Shown: positions 27,010 through 36,571 of the stretch, piece after piece
Layout of the letters: the number at the start of each line of letters is the position of its first letter
How positions within the stretch are numbered: the first letter of the stretch is position 1
Source of the DNA: Pseudomonas sp. 10S4
Lineage (GTDB): Bacteria > Pseudomonadota > Gammaproteobacteria > Pseudomonadales > Pseudomonadaceae
DNA length: 64,000 nt
NCBI RefSeq assembly: GCF_034344865.1
Contig: NZ_CP133774.1
Coordinates: 7,206,763 to 7,270,762, forward strand
Direction of reading: 5' to 3'
Notes under the pieces: generated by a model
What the model was told of the DNA's origin: nothing
Databases searched by the model: none
Seen by the model: the letters and a program-made list of their open reading frames with translations, nothing else
Program-made: the position numbers and the translations under genes

Positions 27010-27012
27010 ATA

Positions 27013-27088
27013 TGGCGTCCCCTAGGGGACTCGAACCCCTGTTACCGCCGTGAAAGGGCGGTGTCCTAGGCCACTAGACGAAGGGGAC
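27013..27088 (-). tRNA. tRNA-Glu (TTC), proximal copy
   Basis: Same 76-nt sequence as the 26753 copy. First gene of the transcript, 63 bases downstream of a near-consensus promoter. Confidence 0.97.
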
Positions 27089-27150
27089 ACACGTACAACA
27101 TTCACTACCTACCGCGTTTCGCTGTGTGCTTTACGCTGTAAGTGGCGCGC

Positions 27151-27179
27151 ATTCTATGGATGGATTGAGGGGTCGTCAA
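27151..27179 (-). promoter_or_regulatory. Sigma-70 promoter of the tRNA-Glu/Gly operon
   Basis: On the minus strand TTGACG (27179-27174), 17-bp spacer, TAGAAT (27156-27151), followed by a GC-only stretch GCGCGCC before the expected start site. A strong core promoter with a GC-rich discriminator is the hallmark of stringently controlled stable-RNA genes. Confidence 0.8.
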
Positions 27180-27469
27180 CCCCCTGATATAAATTTATTT
27201 AAATCAATGACTTCGCCCCGCTTTGGGAGGCGAATCCGGGTTTTCCGTCGTCCGGCGTTTGACGCCTATATTCTGGCACCCGCCAAGGCGCTATAGTCCA
27301 CCCACGCAACAAATGATGGCAATGTGCACCTCGCGCGCTATTACTTATATAAGCAGCCTTGCGGCCGATATAAGTAGAGTCGTGGCCGATTCAACTCGTC
27401 GAGCGGCCCTATGCGCCCCCATGCCAAGCCACTACACTCGCACGCGAACCCTATAAAGAGGTCTTACCG
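27180..27469. other. Intergenic, no gene supported
   Basis: Together with the tRNA promoter region (27089-27179) this is about 380 bases without a gene. The part near 27180-27220 is AT-rich, as expected upstream of a strong stable-RNA promoter (UP-element-like). TATAAG-containing repeats near 27340-27380 (ATATAAGCAGCC and ATATAAGTAG) may belong to the promoter of the downstream gene. An open frame at 27223-27456 has no ribosome binding site and no recognisable content. Confidence 0.6.
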
Positions 27470-28239
27470 GTGACACCACTCATGATCACCCTGCTAGTCA
27501 TAGCCGGGATCGCACTATTGATCGCCATTGGCTACATGAACCATGTGGTGGAAAACAATAAGCTGGAAAAGGCCCGTACCAAGGTTGAACTCAACGACCG
27601 TTTGCGTCGCTGTGGCGAAATCACCGAGACCTTCCCCGGTCAGTTGATGACACCAGCGCTCAAGCTGCTGCTGACCCGTCTGGAGCTGAACGTCTGCCAG
27701 CGCCTGCTGAACCTTGAGAAAACCAGTGCATCGGTCAAGGCACGAATCGCCGAGCTGAACACCCTGGTTGCCCAAGGCGAATCGATCCCGGTGAACAACC
27801 CCCGGCACCGATCCAGACCGAGGCCAAGGCCAAGGACGTGCGCTTCCTGCTCGAAGCCTTGCATGGCCAGATCACCCGCGCTGCTCAGGACGGCTTCTTG
27901 CCGACCAATGAAGCCAAGCGCTGGATCCGCGAAGTGCGCCACATCCTGGTGCTGCTGCACATCGAGTTCTTCAACAACCTCGGCCAACACTCCCTGCAAC
28001 AGAACCAGCCTGGCCAGGCTCGCCTGGCGTTCGAACGCGGCGTGCAATACCTGCGCAAGCAACAAGAACCGCAGATATACGCCGAACAACTCGAATACCT
28101 GGAAAAACTCCTGGCTCGCGCCAACGCCCAAGTCATGGACAAAACTGCCCCGGCAGAAGGCGAGGTCAACCAATTGACCGAAGGCCTCAAAGACGTCGAG
28201 GCCGATGCCGACTGGAAGAAGAAAGTGATTTACGACTGA
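27470..28239 (+). CDS. Membrane-anchored conserved hypothetical (frameshifted)
   Basis: One protein of about 256 residues: an N-terminal transmembrane helix (residues 6-23), then a long charged helical domain with coiled-coil character. Start GTG 27470 with AAAGAGGT upstream; an ATG four codons later is the alternative. The frame breaks in a C-run at 27799-27803: five C are present, six would give the continuous NNPPAPIQTEAKAKDVRFLLEALHG reading in which both halves join. Probable sequencing error. I do not recognise a function; the architecture (single helix plus cytosolic coiled domain) suggests a scaffold or envelope factor. A terminator follows. Confidence 0.8.
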
Positions 28240-28245
28240 TTGGAA

Positions 28246-28278
28246 GAAAAAAGAGCCACCGAGAGGTGGCTTTTTTTG
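28246..28278 (+). terminator. Terminator
   Basis: AAAAAAGAGCCACC pairs with GGTGGCTTTTTTT around GAGA. Confidence 0.93.
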
Positions 28279-28953
28279 CCTTGGATTTGATGGGGGAAGA
28301 TCAAAGGATTGCAGCCTTCAGCGCCCACAGAAACCATTGCACTAACAATAGATTGATAGGCCTTCAGTGCGCCTTCGCGAGCAAGCTCAACTCCTACAAT
28401 GGGGGTGAGTACATCCGAGGGAGATTGGTCGGCTGTCAGGCCGCCTTCGCAGGCAAGCCAGCTCCCACAATTGGACCGAGTGCATCCGAAAGATATGGGT
28501 CGGCTGTCAGGCAGCCTTCGCGGACAAGCCTCGCTCCTACAAAAGCAGAATCAAAAGCAGAGCGGCGTACACCCACCCGCTCCTCACCACTCATTAGGCC
28601 GAGCGTTAGCTCGCCTGCTCTTGATCTTGCTCTACCCGCCCCTTCGGGAGGCTGAGTGGAGGTGTTCATCTGGGGGGTGGGCGCGTAGCGCCGTTCGACG
28701 AAGTCGAACACATCGAGAGGAGGTCGAAGCGAAGCCGACCGTAGGCAATGCCCCCAGATGAATACCGAAACGAAGGCACGCCGAGCCTAAGCGAGGGGCC
28801 GGACGCCGGGGCGAGACCTTTTGGTTACTTTTGGGGCGTTTGCCAAAAGTGACCCGCTGTAAGAGCGGAACCATAAGAAGCCGTTACCGCAACAAAGGAT
28901 ATGTACTCAACCAACAAGAACCTGGTCGGCCCTAAGGCCGCCAAGTCAACGCG
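28279..28953. repeat. Repeat-rich intergenic region, no gene supported
   Basis: About 675 bases without a convincing gene. 28302-28330 holds a degenerate GATTGCAGCCTTC half-repeat. 28370-28545 holds three direct, decayed REP-like units, each reading GCCTTCGC followed by a few bases, CAAGC and then CTCCTACA or CTCCCACA. Units two and three are preceded by a shared CATCCGA...GGTCGGCTGTCAGG block. 28640-28900 is a composite block (GTTCGACGAAGTCGAAC palindrome, TTTTGGTTACTTTTGGGGCG, CCAAAAGTGACCCGC) of a type I associate with dispersed intergenic sequence in fluorescent pseudomonads. Open frames across it are by-products of the repeats. Confidence 0.65.
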
Positions 28954-30922
28954 TCAAAGTCGAAAATGCCCGACCATCCCCTTAAGCTCAACCCCCAACT
29001 GCGCCAACTCAATACTGGACGCCGCATTCCCCCGCATCGCCAACGAAGACTGATCCGCACTCGCACGAATACTCGTCACACTGCGATTAATCTCCTCAGC
29101 CACCGAACTCTGCTCCTCGGCCGCCGCCGCAATCTGCTGGTTCATCTGCTGAATCAACGACACCGCCGCCGCAATACTCCCCAACGCACTCTCAGTCTGC
29201 AGCGCATCACTGACCGCCAACTTAACCAACTCACCACTGTTCTGAATCTGCCGTACCGACGACTGCGCCGCCGAACGCAAGGCACTCACCAACCGCTCGA
29301 TCTCCTCAGTCGATTGCTGAGTACGCTTGGCCAGCGCCCGTACTTCGTCGGCCACCACCGCAAAGCCCCTGCCCTGCTCACCCGCCCGGGCTGCCTCGAT
29401 GGCCGCGTTGAGGGCCAACAGGTTGGTCTGCTCGGCCACGCTTTTGATCACGCTGAGCACCGTGCCGATGTTCTGGATCTCCGCACTCAGGCTCTCGATA
29501 CTGGAACTGGCCGAAGTCGCCGAATCCGCCAGTTGCTCGATCCGCGCCATGCTCTGGCGTACGACCTGCTGACCACTCTCGACCTTGTCGTCCGCGGTCT
29601 GCGCCGCCGTCGGCGGCTTCCTCCGCGTTACGGGCGACGTCATGCACCGTGGCGGTCATCTGATTCATTGCCGTGGCGACTTGCTCGGTTTCTTCTTTCT
29701 GGCTGCTGACTTCCAGGTTGGTCTGCTCGGTCACCGCTGACAGCGATTGCGCGGAACTGGCCAACTGTTCGATGCCGGCCTGCAAACCACTGACGATACT
29801 GCTCAGGCCTGCGCCCATCTGTTGCATGGCCTGCATCAACTGACCGATTTCGTCGCGGCGGGTTACTTCAACCGTCGCACTCAAATCACCCGAGGCAATC
29901 TGCTGAGCGACACGAATCACACTGCGCAGCGGCGCCACAATCAACCGGGTAATCACCCACGCCGCGATCAGCCCGACCAGCAGCGCCAGCGCCGAGGAGC
30001 CAATGATCAACAACGAGTTCTTTTTCAGCTCGGCCTGCATCGCCCCGTCTTCAGCCACGTAGGCCTGATCCACCCGCTCCACCACTTGAGCGGCGCGCTG
30101 GTGCAGTTGCTCATAGACGGTTTTTTCCTGGGCCAGGAGGCCGGTGTACTCGGTGAGTTTGTCACTGAAACTGGCGATATGACCGGTCACTTCATTGAGG
30201 ACAGTCTGGTAACCCTCGTCCTTGACCGTGGTTTTCAGCTGCTCGGCCTGAGCCAGTGCCTGGTCGGCCTGCTCGATCTTGCCCTTGCCGGCGCTGTCGT
30301 CGTCACCCTTGCGGCTCTGGTCGAGGCGCACACGGGCCTCATTCATGGCCTGCAACATCAACCGTGACACTTGGCTGACCTGATTGGCCTGCTCAATGAA
30401 CTGCGAACCATCCTTGCCCTCGGACTCCTTCAAGGCATAGGCGCCATCGTCTGCGAGGCCGGCCTGCAATACATCGAGGTTATTGGCCACGCTGGACACC
30501 GACCAACTGGCCATTTCCAGGGCCAGGTCCTTGGCCTGGGTCAATGAGACAAATTCGTCGAAGGCCTTGCGATAGGCACCAAGCGACTGCTCGACATCGT
30601 TCATGACCGGCACGTTGAGCGCCGACTGCGCCTTCAACTGAGTCGCCAGGGCAATCAGCGCATCAACCCCCTGATGCAGCGCATCGGCGGTTTTCGGGTT
30701 GCCGTGCAAGGCGTACTCCTGCTCTAGCAAACGCACCTTGAGCAAGCCGCTGTTAAGCGATGACATCTGCTTGAGCCCGTCGAAACGCTGACTGATGGTT
30801 CGCAGGGACCATACGCCAATGGCTGCCACCAAGGCTGTCAACAACAGCACCAGGACAAACCCGACACCCAGTTTTTTTGCCATACCGAGGTTGGCAAAAC
30901 GTCCTTGCACGGCCGAAATCAT
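28954..30922 (-). CDS. Methyl-accepting chemotaxis protein (frameshifted)
   Basis: One receptor of about 655 residues. ATG 30922, TM1 at about 18-38, a purely helical periplasmic domain of about 260 residues, TM2 at about 303-323, HAMP, then the cytoplasmic signalling hairpin with the highly conserved tip ([37 protein letters not shown]). The sensor domain length matches helical bimodular (HBM) receptors such as McpS, which bind TCA-cycle acids; that is inference from size. The frame breaks near 29605-29608: reading GACGGCGGCGCAG as GACGCGGCGCAG (one base less) restores [13 protein letters not shown]. This is the only apparent insertion among the breaks in this window. Confidence 0.88.
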
Positions 30923-31030
30923 TGCTCGTAGTCCCCTGCCAAAGTCTGTAGATGGAGATTCGCAACGGGCCTGTGTCAACACAAGTCTCTGGCGTCGGAA
31001 TAATGGCAAAAAGCTACGCCTACGTCGTTT

Positions 31031-32434
31031 TCAGAACGTTTTAGGTCGATCCACAGCGGTGGCCTGAAAAAACCGCCGGGCACGCGGATCGCAGGCACTG
31101 GCGACATTGATCCGTTGCCAGTCATTGGCTTCACCGGTCGGGCTGAATGCCGTAGGAGAAGACAGCAGCACACCGAAACGCCGCGCCTGCACGCGCAGCT
31201 GAGCGTAGTCGGACATCGGCGGTCGCGCCCAGATGAACAAGCCTCCGGCAGGCTTGCCGAAGACTTCCCACTCGGCATCTTCGAGCAACTGCAACGCCGC
31301 AACCCGGTCCATGCTCAGACGCTGACGCAGGCGTTGTACCAATTTGCGATAGGCACCTGAGGCCAACAACCCGGCCAGCACCGACTCGCAAAACCGCGAG
31401 CCGCCCATGCTGCTGATCATCTTGACCTCGGCCAGCCGTGAAATGAGCCCGGCACCCGCCACCACAAACCCCACCCGCAATGAGCTGCTGAGGGTCTTGG
31501 AAAAGCTGCCGACGTAGATCACCCGGGCGTCGTCATCCAGCGCGGCGAGGCGTGTGCCCGGACCATGGTGCAAATCCGCATAGACATCATCTTCGATCAC
31601 CAGCACGCCATGGGTTTTGCACAGTTGCAGAACCCGCTGCGCCACTGCCGGCGTCACGCAACTGCCGGTGGGGTTGTGGTGGTAGCTATTGATGAACAAG
31701 GCTCGAGGATTGTGTTTGATCAACAACCGCTCGAGCGCTTGCGTGTCGGGCCCACGCGGCGTGCGGGGCACCTCGAGCATGCTGACCCCGTGCAGCCGGA
31801 GCAAATCGAACAGATGAGAAAAACCGGGGTTTTCCACCACCACGCAGTCCCCCGGCCTGAGCAAGGTCCGCACAATCAGGTCGAGCCCTTGGCTGGCGCC
31901 GACCGTGGTCAGGACACAACTGTCGTCCACCTCGATATTGAGCGGCTTCAAGCGCTTGAGGATCTGCTGACGCAGCGCAAGCAAGCCCAGTGGCGTGCTG
32001 TAGTTGAACAGACCGGCCATGTCGGTACGGGCCACCTGACGGATCGCGTAACTGAGGTCGTCGGTTTCGCGCCAGCTTTCGGGCAGCCCGCCACACCCCA
32101 GCATCAGCTCACCCGACAGACTGTTGCTGAAATCCGTTTGCATCGCCTCCGCGCCTTCGAACCTGGGAAGATCCCACGCATCCGGCACCACCGGTGCTGA
32201 TGCGGCGACAAAGAACCCCGAACCATGACGCGAGGCCAGGACCCCTTGGGCGACGAGGCGCTCACAGGCTTCAACGACACTGGATTGACTGAGCAAATTG
32301 ATCCGCGCGATGTGTCGCACAGAAGGCAAGCGAGTCGCGGGCGGCACTTCGCTTTGACGGATCCAGCCCGCGAGTCCGTCGACGATTTGCTGTACGACGG
32401 GCACCATTGCCTGTCGATCAATTCTCAATTCCAT
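31031..32434 (-). CDS. MocR-type regulator (GntR HTH fused to aminotransferase fold)
   Basis: 467 residues. GntR winged HTH at about 10-75 (RLPSVRHIARINLLSQSSVVEACERLVAQGVLASRHGSGFFV), then a complete fold-type I aminotransferase domain. The PLP lysine lies in SFSKTLSSSLRVGF, with NPGFSHLFDLL and SYHHNPTG in the expected order. MocR proteins sense PLP or an amino acid through this domain and regulate an adjacent gene. ATG 32434 chosen; TTG or ATG two codons upstream is less likely. The nearest neighbours are the chemoreceptor and an SDR on the same strand; its target is not obvious. Confidence 0.92.
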   Translation of the reverse strand: MELRIDRQAMVPVVQQIVDGLAGWIRQSEVPPATRLPSVRHIARINLLSQSSVVEACERLVAQGVLASRHGSGFFVAASAPVVPDAWDLPRFEGAEAMQTDFSNSLSGELMLGCGGLPESWRETDDLSYAIRQVARTDMAGLFNYSTPLGLLALRQQILKRLKPLNIEVDDSCVLTTVGASQGLDLIVRTLLRPGDCVVVENPGFSHLFDLLRLHGVSMLEVPRTPRGPDTQALERLLIKHNPRALFINSYHHNPTGSCVTPAVAQRVLQLCKTHGVLVIEDDVYADLHHGPGTRLAALDDDARVIYVGSFSKTLSSSLRVGFVVAGAGLISRLAEVKMISSMGGSRFCESVLAGLLASGAYRKLVQRLRQRLSMDRVAALQLLEDAEWEVFGKPAGGLFIWARPPMSDYAQLRVQARRFGVLLSSPTAFSPTGEANDWQRINVASACDPRARRFFQATAVDRPKTF

Positions 32435-32566
32435 GAGCAAGCCAACTCCTGTCCATTTTGCTGACAGCAGTTAATCACAGGAACACTCGTTCGGCTGTGC
32501 GACAACACCGCCAAAACCGCCGGTTCTAACCATTTGAAACACATTGTCCGGGGTCTTCACGGAACC

Positions 32567-32656
32567 TGTGGGAGCGGGCTTGCTCGCGAAGGCGGTATAA
32601 CAGTCAACAGAAGTGTTGAATGCCAAGCCGCCTTCGCGAGCAAGCCCGCTCCCACA
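32567..32656. repeat. REP doublet (REPIN)
   Basis: TGTGGGAGCGGGCTTGCTCG ... CGAGCAAGCCCGCTCCCACA; lies between the SDR stop and the MocR start region. Confidence 0.92.
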
Positions 32657-32675
32657 CGGTTCGCGTTAGCAACAT

Positions 32676-33437
32676 TCAGAATGCAGTGACGCCACCATCC
32701 ACGGCCAGCGAATGCCCGGTAGTGAAGGCCGCGCCGTCACTGCACAGATACAGCACCGCGCTGGCGATTTCCTCGACCTTGCCGATGCGACCTACCGGGT
32801 GCATGGCATTGGCGAACTCACCCTTCTTCGGGTCAGCCTCATAGGCGCGACGGAACATGTCGGTGTCGATCACCGCCGGGCACACTGCGTTTACGCGGAT
32901 CTTTTTCTTTGCATATTCAATGGCGGCCGATTTGGTCAGGCCGATCACCGCGTGCTTGGAGGCGGCGTAAATGCTCATCTTCGGCGCAGCACCCAGGCCG
33001 GCTACCGACGCAGTGTTGACGATCGCCCCGCCGCCCTGGGCCAGCAGCAACGGCAACTGATACTTCATGCACAACCAGACGCCTTTGACGTTGACGCCCA
33101 TGATCGCGTCGAACTCATCGATCGTGCCGTCGGCCAGCTTGCCTTTTTCGATCTCGATACCGGCGTTGTTGAAGGCATAGTCGAGACGGCCGTAGGTATT
33201 CACCACTTCGTCCATCAGATGTTTTACCTCGCTTTCCACGGTGACGTTGCAGCGCACGAAGGTCGCTTCGCCGCCCGCCGTGCGAATCAGCGCTACCGTG
33301 CCTTCGCCGCCCGCCGTGTCCAGATCGGCAACCACGACCTTCAACCCTTCAGCCGCAAAGGCCTGGGCGGTGGCGCGGCCAATACCGTTGGCGGCACCGG
33401 TCACAACGGCTACCTGGCCGGAAAACGTCATGCTCAT
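32676..33437 (-). CDS. Short-chain dehydrogenase/reductase
   Basis: 253 residues of the classical SDR type. Cofactor motif TGAANGIGRA (residues 12-21), an acidic residue at the end of beta-2 (VVADLDT, favouring NAD over NADP), NNAGIE, catalytic Ser in NTASVAG, and YAASK with the catalytic Tyr/Lys. Ends in a C-terminal helix typical of FabG-like dehydrogenases. Substrate cannot be told. ATG 33437 follows GAGGA by seven bases. Divergent from the CurA-like reductase; the shared upstream region contains a perfect inverted repeat. Confidence 0.92.
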   Translation of the reverse strand: MSMTFSGQVAVVTGAANGIGRATAQAFAAEGLKVVVADLDTAGGEGTVALIRTAGGEATFVRCNVTVESEVKHLMDEVVNTYGRLDYAFNNAGIEIEKGKLADGTIDEFDAIMGVNVKGVWLCMKYQLPLLLAQGGGAIVNTASVAGLGAAPKMSIYAASKHAVIGLTKSAAIEYAKKKIRVNAVCPAVIDTDMFRRAYEADPKKGEFANAMHPVGRIGKVEEIASAVLYLCSDGAAFTTGHSLAVDGGVTAF

Positions 33438-33547
33438 TGTTATGTCCTCGAAGAGAAGAATGCGGCGCGATTGCGTGCTTGCAGTCTAGCCACAGGGGCC
33501 TGCCGCGCGGCAGCACTATCAGAAGGCCGGTTGAGCGCCCATGAATC

Positions 33548-33581
33548 GCAGTGATAGAAGCGACCGCCCGACTATCACTGC
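33548..33581. promoter_or_regulatory. Perfect inverted repeat in SDR/CurA divergent region
   Basis: GCAGTGATAG (33548-33557) and CTATCACTGC (33572-33581) are perfect inverted copies separated by 14 bases, and a further half site GCACTATC lies at about 33513. It lies between two divergent oxidoreductase genes, so it may be an operator for both. The regulator is not identified. Confidence 0.5.
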
Positions 33582-33674
33582 ACTGGATCGACCTGCATTC
33601 GCCGCATCAGCCAACCTTGCGGCATCAGCCATGAAGGTCTATCAACAAAGCTTCATTCATCTTGAGTGCCTGTC

Positions 33675-34679
33675 ATGACTACCCAGACCAATCGCCAGTT
33701 CCTGCTCGCCAAACGCCCGGTAGGCCCGGCGACCCGCGAAACCTTCACCTATCAAGAAGTACCGGTCGGCGAACCGGCCACGGGTCAGATCCTGGTCAAG
33801 AACGAATACCTGTCCCTGGACCCGGCCATGCGTGGCTGGATGAACGAGGGCAAGTCCTACATCCCGCCGGTCGGCCTGGGTGAAGTAATGCGCGCATTGG
33901 GTGTAGGCAAAGTGATTGCGTCGAACAGCCCGGGCTTTGCGGTGGGCGACTACGTTAACGGCGCCCTGGGCGTTCAGGATTACTTCCTCGGCGAGCCGCG
34001 AGGCTTCTACAAGGTTGATCCGAAACTGGCGCCACTGCCGCGCTACCTGTCGGCGTTGGGCATGACCGGCATGACCGCCTACTTCGCTCTGCTCAACGTC
34101 GGCGTACCGAAGGCCGGCGACACCGTAGTGCTGTCGGGCGCGGCAGGCGCGGTGGGGAGCATTGCCGGGCAGATCGCCAAGATCAAGGGCTGCCGCGTCA
34201 TCGGCATTGCGGGCGGCGCCGACAAGTGCAAGTTCCTGATTGATGAACTGGGTTTTGACGGGGTCATCGACTACAAGAACGAAGACGTGGTCGCCGGGCT
34301 CAAGCGCGAATGTCCGAAGGGCGTGGATGTGTATTTCGATAACGTCGGCGGCGATATTCTCGATGCTGTACTGAGTCGCCTGGCAATGAAAGCGCGAGTG
34401 GTGATTTGCGGCGCCATCAGCCAATACAACAACAAGGAAGCGGTCAAGGGCCCGGCCAACTACCTGTCGCTGCTGGTCAATCGCGCACGGATGGAAGGTT
34501 TTGTAGTGATGGACTACGCCGCGCAATTCACCGCCGCCGGACACGAAATGGCCGGCTGGATGGCCAAGGGGCAGTTGCAGAGCCGGGAAGACATTGTGGA
34601 AGGACTGGAGACGTTCCCCGAGACGCTGATGAAGTTGTTCAGCGGGGAGAATTTCGGGAAGTTGGTTCTGAAGGTTTAA
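33675..34679 (+). CDS. NADP-dependent MDR oxidoreductase (CurA-like)
   Basis: 334 residues of the medium-chain reductase superfamily without the zinc ligands of alcohol dehydrogenases. LKNEYLSLDPAMRGWM in the N-terminal part and the AAGAVGSIAGQIAK nucleotide-binding loop, followed by CRVIGIAGG, match leukotriene B4 dehydrogenase / CurA / YncB-type enone reductases that reduce alpha,beta-unsaturated ketones with NADPH. ATG 33675 is chosen; a GTG three codons upstream is open. Cytoplasmic. Divergent from the SDR gene. Confidence 0.9.
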   Translation: MTTQTNRQFLLAKRPVGPATRETFTYQEVPVGEPATGQILVKNEYLSLDPAMRGWMNEGKSYIPPVGLGEVMRALGVGKVIASNSPGFAVGDYVNGALGVQDYFLGEPRGFYKVDPKLAPLPRYLSALGMTGMTAYFALLNVGVPKAGDTVVLSGAAGAVGSIAGQIAKIKGCRVIGIAGGADKCKFLIDELGFDGVIDYKNEDVVAGLKRECPKGVDVYFDNVGGDILDAVLSRLAMKARVVICGAISQYNNKEAVKGPANYLSLLVNRARMEGFVVMDYAAQFTAAGHEMAGWMAKGQLQSREDIVEGLETFPETLMKLFSGENFGKLVLKV

Positions 34680-34708
34680 CCCGATATTTCAAAGCACCAC
34701 AAAACCAA

Positions 34709-34798
34709 TGTGGGAGCGAGCTTGCTCGCGATAGCGGTGTGTCAGACAACATTGATGTCGACTGACATGCCCTCATCGCGAGCAAGCTCGCTCCCACA
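34709..34798. repeat. REP doublet (REPIN)
   Basis: TGTGGGAGCGAGCTTGCTCG ... CGAGCAAGCTCGCTCCCACA, between the convergent CurA-like gene and pyrF. Confidence 0.93.
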
Positions 34799-34818
34799 TT
34801 TTGATCTTCAGCGTTTGG

Positions 34819-35517
34819 TCAGGCGATTTCGGCTACAACCGCCGCCAACGCCTTCGCCGGATCCGCCGCCTGGCTGATCGGACGGCCGATCACCAGATAG
34901 TCGGAACCAGCATCCAGCGCCTGACGTGGGGTCAGGATGCGGCGTTGATCGTCCTGGGCGCTGCCCGCCGGACGAATCCCCGGGGTGACCAGTTGCAGCG
35001 ACGGGTGGGCCGCCTTCAGGGCCTGGGCCTCCAGGGCCGAGCACACCAGACCGTCCATCCCGGCTTTTTCCGCCAACGCGGCCAGACGCAGCACCTGCTC
35101 CTGCGGCTCGATATCCAGGCCAATAGCCGCCAGATCCTCACGTTCCATGCTGGTCAGCACGGTCACGCCGATCAACAACGGCTTGGGGCCGGTACGCTGG
35201 TCGAGCACTTCACGGCAGGCTGCCATCATGCGCAAGCCGCCGGAGCAGTGCACGTTGACCATCCACACGCCCATTTCCGCCGCAGCCTTGACCGCCATCG
35301 CGGTGGTGTTCGGAATGTCGTGGAACTTGAGGTCAAGGAACACTTCGAAACCCTTGTCGCGCAAGGTGCCGACGATTTCCGAGGCGCAGCTGGTGAACAA
35401 CTCTTTACCGACTTTGACCCGGCACAATTTAGGGTCCAACTGGTCGGCCAGCTTCAGTGCGGCGTCACGGGTGGGGAAATCCAGGGCGACGATGATAGGA
35501 GTCTGGCAGACGGACAT
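34819..35517 (-). CDS. pyrF: Orotidine 5'-phosphate decarboxylase
   Basis: 232 residues. [20 protein letters not shown] opens the TIM barrel; [11 protein letters not shown] is the catalytic Asp/Lys/Asp-Ile-Pro motif; TPGIRP and GRPISQA form the phosphate-binding end. Last step of UMP synthesis. ATG 35517 is chosen (GAGAG nine bases upstream); the frame is open 32 codons further but without homology. Confidence 0.97.
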   Translation of the reverse strand: MSVCQTPIIVALDFPTRDAALKLADQLDPKLCRVKVGKELFTSCASEIVGTLRDKGFEVFLDLKFHDIPNTTAMAVKAAAEMGVWMVNVHCSGGLRMMAACREVLDQRTGPKPLLIGVTVLTSMEREDLAAIGLDIEPQEQVLRLAALAEKAGMDGLVCSALEAQALKAAHPSLQLVTPGIRPAGSAQDDQRRILTPRQALDAGSDYLVIGRPISQAADPAKALAAVVAEIA

Positions 35518-35800
35518 GTGCGGGCTCTCAGGCAGGACGAAATCGGCGCGCATTGTAGCGGAACCAGCGCCGCTGCGGGACCCGATGATCGGTAATTCGT
35601 CGTCGCAGCTCAAGCAAGACTAGCCCTTTGGCCAATTGCTGTCTCAGCCGGATACACTCACGACACGCCCACAACATCCTTCATCGCTACCCTCGGGAGC
35701 CGCAACACGCCCTTACAGCACTTCCCGCCTTCGGGCAGGACGCCTATGCTGAAGCCACAACCTCGCAGCCCATCTTTGTGGTTGGCAGCCTACCTGGCAG

Positions 35801-36571
35801 ATGAACGCACGCATGCAAAACACCCCTGCACCTGTGAACGACGATCAAAAAGCGCCCGGCGACGACAAACGCTGGAGCATTCGCGCCCTGATCGTCGACG
35901 ATGACGTCCCGATCCGCGAATTGATGATCGACTATCTGGCCCGGTTCAATATCCACGCCAGCGGCGTCACCGATGGCGCAGCCATGCGTCTGGCGCTGCA
36001 AGCGGAACATTTTGACGTGGTGGTGCTCGACCTGATGCTTCCCGGCGAGGACGGCTTGTCTCTGTGCCGTTGGCTGCGTGCCGAATCGGACATCCCGATC
36101 CTGATGCTCACCGCGCGCTGCGAACCCACCGACCGGATCATCGGCCTGGAACTGGGCGCCAACGACTACATGGCCAAGCCGTTCGAGCCACGGGAACTGG
36201 TGGCGCGGATTCAGACCATTCTGCGTCGGGTGCGCGACGATCGTACCGAACAGCGTGCGAATATTCGATTCGACAACTGGCGCCTGAACAGCGTTTTGCG
36301 CCAGTTGATCGCCGCCGATGGCCTGGTGGTGCCACTGTCCAACGCCGAATTCCGCCTGCTCTGGGTGTTCATCGAACGTCCGCGCCGGGTGCTCAGTCGC
36401 GAACAATTGCTGGATGCTGCTCGTGGTCGTTCGATCGAAGCCTTTGATCGCAGCATCGACCTGCTGGTGTCGCGCCTGCGCCAGAAACTCGGGGATGACC
36501 CCAAGGCACCGCAGTTGATCAAGACCGTTCGCGGTGAGGGTTACCTGTTCGACGCGAGGGACATCGGCTGA
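35801..36571 (+). CDS. OmpR-family response regulator
   Basis: 256 residues. Receiver domain from about 27 to 145 with the acidic pocket DDD (33-35), phospho-acceptor D77 and Lys in MAKPFE. The C-terminal winged-helix domain (about 155-250) ends with TVRGEGYLF, the OmpR/PhoB signature. ATG 35801 or 35813 may be the start; neither has a strong Shine-Dalgarno sequence. An about 20-residue polar extension precedes the receiver. Stop and start of the kinase gene overlap (TGATG), so they form a two-component pair. Confidence 0.93.
   Translation: MNARMQNTPAPVNDDQKAPGDDKRWSIRALIVDDDVPIRELMIDYLARFNIHASGVTDGAAMRLALQAEHFDVVVLDLMLPGEDGLSLCRWLRAESDIPILMLTARCEPTDRIIGLELGANDYMAKPFEPRELVARIQTILRRVRDDRTEQRANIRFDNWRLNSVLRQLIAADGLVVPLSNAEFRLLWVFIERPRRVLSREQLLDAARGRSIEAFDRSIDLLVSRLRQKLGDDPKAPQLIKTVRGEGYLFDARDIG

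Noticed and set aside
27223..27456. 77-codon frame before the membrane-anchored hypothetical
   Set aside because: No ribosome binding site, low-complexity content, and it overlaps the presumed promoter of the next gene.
28399..28874. Several open frames of 80-130 codons in the 28.3-28.9 kb spacer
   Set aside because: They run through REP units and a composite repeat in several frames, with no ribosome binding site and no protein-like composition.
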